NCBI GenBank assembly: GCA_039812645.1
Contig: JBDIAV010000134.1
Coordinates: forward strand, 1 to 6,463
Direction of reading: 5' to 3'
DNA length: 6,463 nt
Source of the DNA: Ancrocorticia sp039812645
Lineage (GTDB): Bacteria; Actinomycetota; Actinomycetes; Actinomycetales; Actinomycetaceae
Made by a program: the position numbers and the translations under genes. The notes below the pieces were generated by a model that worked only from the letters and a program-made list of their open reading frames with translations, had not been told where the DNA came from and searched no databases. This document shows, one piece after another, positions 5,253-6,463 of the stretch; position 1 is the first letter of the stretch, and every line of letters starts with the position of its first letter.

Positions 5253-6148
5253 CCGCTCAGATTCTTGACGGCAAGGCGACTGCCGCAGCCATCAAGGCTG
5301 AGCTCGCCGAACAGGTTGCCGAACTAGCGAAGCACGGTATCGTTCCTGGTCTGGGTACGGTTCTTGTGGGCGAGGATCCCGGTTCTGTTTCTTACGTGGG
5401 CGGCAAGCATCGTGACTGCGCCGAGGTAGGAATTGCCTCCATTCGTGAGGACCTTCCCGCCGACGCCAGCGAGGCGGACATCCGTGCTGCTATCGAGCGT
5501 CTCAACGCTGATCCGGCCTGTACCGGCTACATCGTGCAGCTCCCACTTCCCAAGGGCATGCCCGTCAACGATCTGCTGGAACTCATTGATCCAGAGAAGG
5601 ATGCTGACGGCCTCCACCCGACGAATCTGGGGCGCCTGGTGCTGCGTGTCAACGAGGAGATCACCTCCCCGCTGCCGTGCACGCCCGCCGGAATCATCGA
5701 ACTGGTGGAACGCCATGGCGTTGACCTGCGGGGCAAGGACATCTGCGTCCTTGGCCGCGGCGTCACCGTGGGCCGCTCCATCGGTTTGTTGCTGACCCGC
5801 CGCGCCATCAATGCCACCGTCACGCTCTGCCACACCGGCACCCGGGATGTCGCGGAGAAGGTGCGCCAGGCTGATGTTGTCATCGCCGCAACTGGAGTCA
5901 CCCACATGGTTAAGCCGGATTGGGTAAAGCCAGGTGCCGTCGTGCTCGACGTTGGCGTCTCGCGCGTTTACGACGAGGTCGCCGGGCGTTACCGCATCGC
6001 CGGCGATATTGACCCTGCCGTTCGTGAGGTCGCCGGCTGGATTTCCCCGAACCCCGGGGGAGTCGGCCCGATGACGCGTGCGATGCTGCTGGCCAACGTG
6101 GTGGCCACGGCCCGCAGGCAGGCTGGGTTGTCACTGGCCCGTAGCTGA
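5249..6148 (+). CDS. folD: Bifunctional methylenetetrahydrofolate dehydrogenase / methenyltetrahydrofolate cyclohydrolase
   Basis: The predicted protein is 299 residues, a normal FolD length. It oxidises the 5,10-methylene-THF made by GlyA to 5,10-methenyl-THF with NADP+ and hydrolyses it to 10-formyl-THF for purine and initiator-tRNA formylation. Seen are the catalytic Lys53 in SYVGGKHRDC, Gln97 in VQLPLPKG, Asp120 in KDADGLHPTNLG, the NADP-binding loop VLGRGVTVGRSIG (167-179), and SPNPGGVGPMT (266-276) closing the active site. The NADP loop reads GRGVTVG where many homologues have GRS..VG. The start overlaps the glyA stop by four bases (ATGA) and has only a weak ribosome site, so translation is probably coupled to glyA and shares its riboswitch control. 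A strong hairpin terminator follows about 45 bases after the stop. Confidence 0.97.
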   Translation: MTAQILDGKATAAAIKAELAEQVAELAKHGIVPGLGTVLVGEDPGSVSYVGGKHRDCAEVGIASIREDLPADASEADIRAAIERLNADPACTGYIVQLPLPKGMPVNDLLELIDPEKDADGLHPTNLGRLVLRVNEEITSPLPCTPAGIIELVERHGVDLRGKDICVLGRGVTVGRSIGLLLTRRAINATVTLCHTGTRDVAEKVRQADVVIAATGVTHMVKPDWVKPGAVVLDVGVSRVYDEVAGRYRIAGDIDPAVREVAGWISPNPGGVGPMTRAMLLANVVATARRQAGLSLARS

Positions 6149-6159
6149 GATAGTAGACA

Positions 6160-6171
6160 GCTCGCAAGAGC
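6160..6171 (+). repeat. Small GNRA-type hairpin after folD
   Basis: GCTC (6160-6163) and GAGC (6168-6171) close a GCAA tetraloop. It is short, lies 12 bases after the folD stop and has no T-run, so at most it stabilises the 3' end of the mRNA. Confidence 0.3.
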
Positions 6172-6193
6172 ATTCGGAATATTTCATTGCCCT

Positions 6194-6240
6194 GGGGCTG
6201 TATCAGAAGGTCTTTTGACCGACTGATACAGCCCTCTTCT
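6194..6240 (+). terminator. Hairpin terminator of the glyA-folD operon
   Basis: GGGCTGTATCAG (6195-6206) pairs perfectly with CTGATACAGCCC (6223-6234). Inside, GGTC (6209-6212) and GACC (6217-6220) close a TTTT loop after a two-base mismatch. The tail TCTTCTCATTTC is only moderately T-rich. The length and perfection of the stem make termination likely. The same arm sequence recurs at 6332-6343, so the hairpin may derive from a repeated element. Confidence 0.75.
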
Positions 6241-6300
6241 CATTTCTCGGGAAGTTTGTCAGTTGTATCCCGGCTGGTAGATGGTGTGCAAGAAATCGGC

Positions 6301-6313
6301 AGGACCCGGTCCT
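6301..6313. repeat. 13-base palindrome
   Basis: AGGACC (6301-6306) and GGTCCT (6308-6313) are exact inverted repeats around a single C. It lies inside the 150-base segment. It may be a protein-binding site or chance; no gene start is nearby. Confidence 0.35.
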
Positions 6314-6358
6314 CTGACGGAATCCGACTTTTGATACAGCCCCACGTTGTTCACATTT

Positions 6359-6421
6359 CTTATACCGTCCACCGAGCGCCTTATACCCACCACCCAAGGT
6401 CTTGTACCTTCCACCCAAGGT
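6359..6421. repeat. Three tandem 21-base repeats
   Basis: Units at 6359-6379, 6380-6400 and 6401-6421 follow each other with an exact 21-base period. All share CTT(A/G)TACC at the start and CCACC in the middle; units two and three also share CCCAAGGT at the end. On the minus strand they would read as heptapeptide repeats in any open frame, for example GGRYK-T-L, but no convincing gene is present. Function unknown. Confidence 0.7.
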
Positions 6422-6463
6422 GTGAATCGTCGCGAACGACCGTTAATCCAACAACCCAACAAT

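Larger units (their letters stand above)
6194..6343. repeat. 150-base segment bounded by 12-base perfect inverted repeats
   Basis: GGGGCTGTATCA (6194-6205) and TGATACAGCCCC (6332-6343) are exact inverted repeats. Similarity continues inward for several bases (GAAGGTC against AAAG-TC, allowing one gap). A third copy of the arm at 6223-6234 forms the terminator. The layout resembles a miniature inverted-repeat element or insertion-sequence remnant, but I see no target-site duplication (flanks ...TGCCCT and ACGTTG...) and no transposase. Confidence 0.45.
6149..6463. other. Intergenic, repeat-rich tail without a supported gene
   Basis: This stretch holds the operon terminator, the 12-base inverted repeat pair, a 13-base palindrome and the 21-base tandem repeats. 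Two minus-strand frames are open across it (6418 to 6203, and from the right edge to 6259). Both are short, run through the repeats and resemble no family I know, so I do not call them genes. Positions 6422-6463 show nothing recognisable. Confidence 0.5.

Noticed and set aside
6203..6462. Two overlapping minus-strand frames across the tail
   Set aside because: Both run through the tandem repeats, the inverted repeats or the terminator, match no known family, and one is cut by the window edge. A repeat-containing gene entering from the right cannot be fully excluded.
1..6463. CRISPR array, tRNA or rRNA genes
   Set aside because: No repeat-spacer pattern with constant repeats of 23-40 bases, no cloverleaf and no rRNA block was recognised on either strand.

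Overview
The window looks like chromosomal DNA of a moderately high-GC actinobacterium. The serine hydroxymethyltransferase and FolD read as actinobacterial proteins, and the ATGA stop/start overlaps and GC-rich codon use fit. A member of the Actinomycetaceae or a relative is my best guess, but this is inference from protein flavour only and no database was searched.

Layout. Positions 1-431 hold the C-terminal two thirds of a type A chloramphenicol acetyltransferase that enters from the left edge. It converges on a minus-strand operon (1822 down to 531) of a TetR-family repressor and a DJ-1/PfpI (Hsp31-like) protein, joined by a 4-base ATGA overlap. Divergent from tetR is an Old Yellow Enzyme-type flavin oxidoreductase (1934-3205). 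A 23-base imperfect palindrome (1838-1860) in the shared promoter gap is the obvious operator candidate. A small VOC/glyoxalase-fold gene of lower GC (3312-3668) follows on the plus strand and is bracketed by a near-identical 21-base direct repeat. TetR, an OYE reductase, a glyoxalase-fold protein and a DJ-1-like protein together resemble in content the nemR-nemA-gloA electrophile-defence locus of E. coli, so I read 531-3668 as a reactive-electrophile or aldehyde detoxification module.

The right half is core one-carbon metabolism: glyA (3960-5252) and folD (5249-6148), again joined by an ATGA overlap. Their leader (about 3860-3935) folds as a ZTP (pfl-motif) riboswitch, with P1, P2, P3 and the inter-domain pseudoknot all findable by eye. 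ZTP accumulates when 10-formyl-THF runs short. SHMT makes 5,10-methylene-THF and FolD converts it to 10-formyl-THF, so sensor and genes form a closed feedback loop.

Positions 6149-6463 have no convincing gene. They hold a strong hairpin terminator, a 12-base perfect inverted repeat delimiting a 150-base segment (possibly a small mobile-element remnant), a 13-base palindrome and three tandem 21-base repeats. The nearest things to something undescribed are this repeat-rich tail, the repeat-flanked VOC gene and the particular composition of the electrophile cluster. No wholly novel system is evident.
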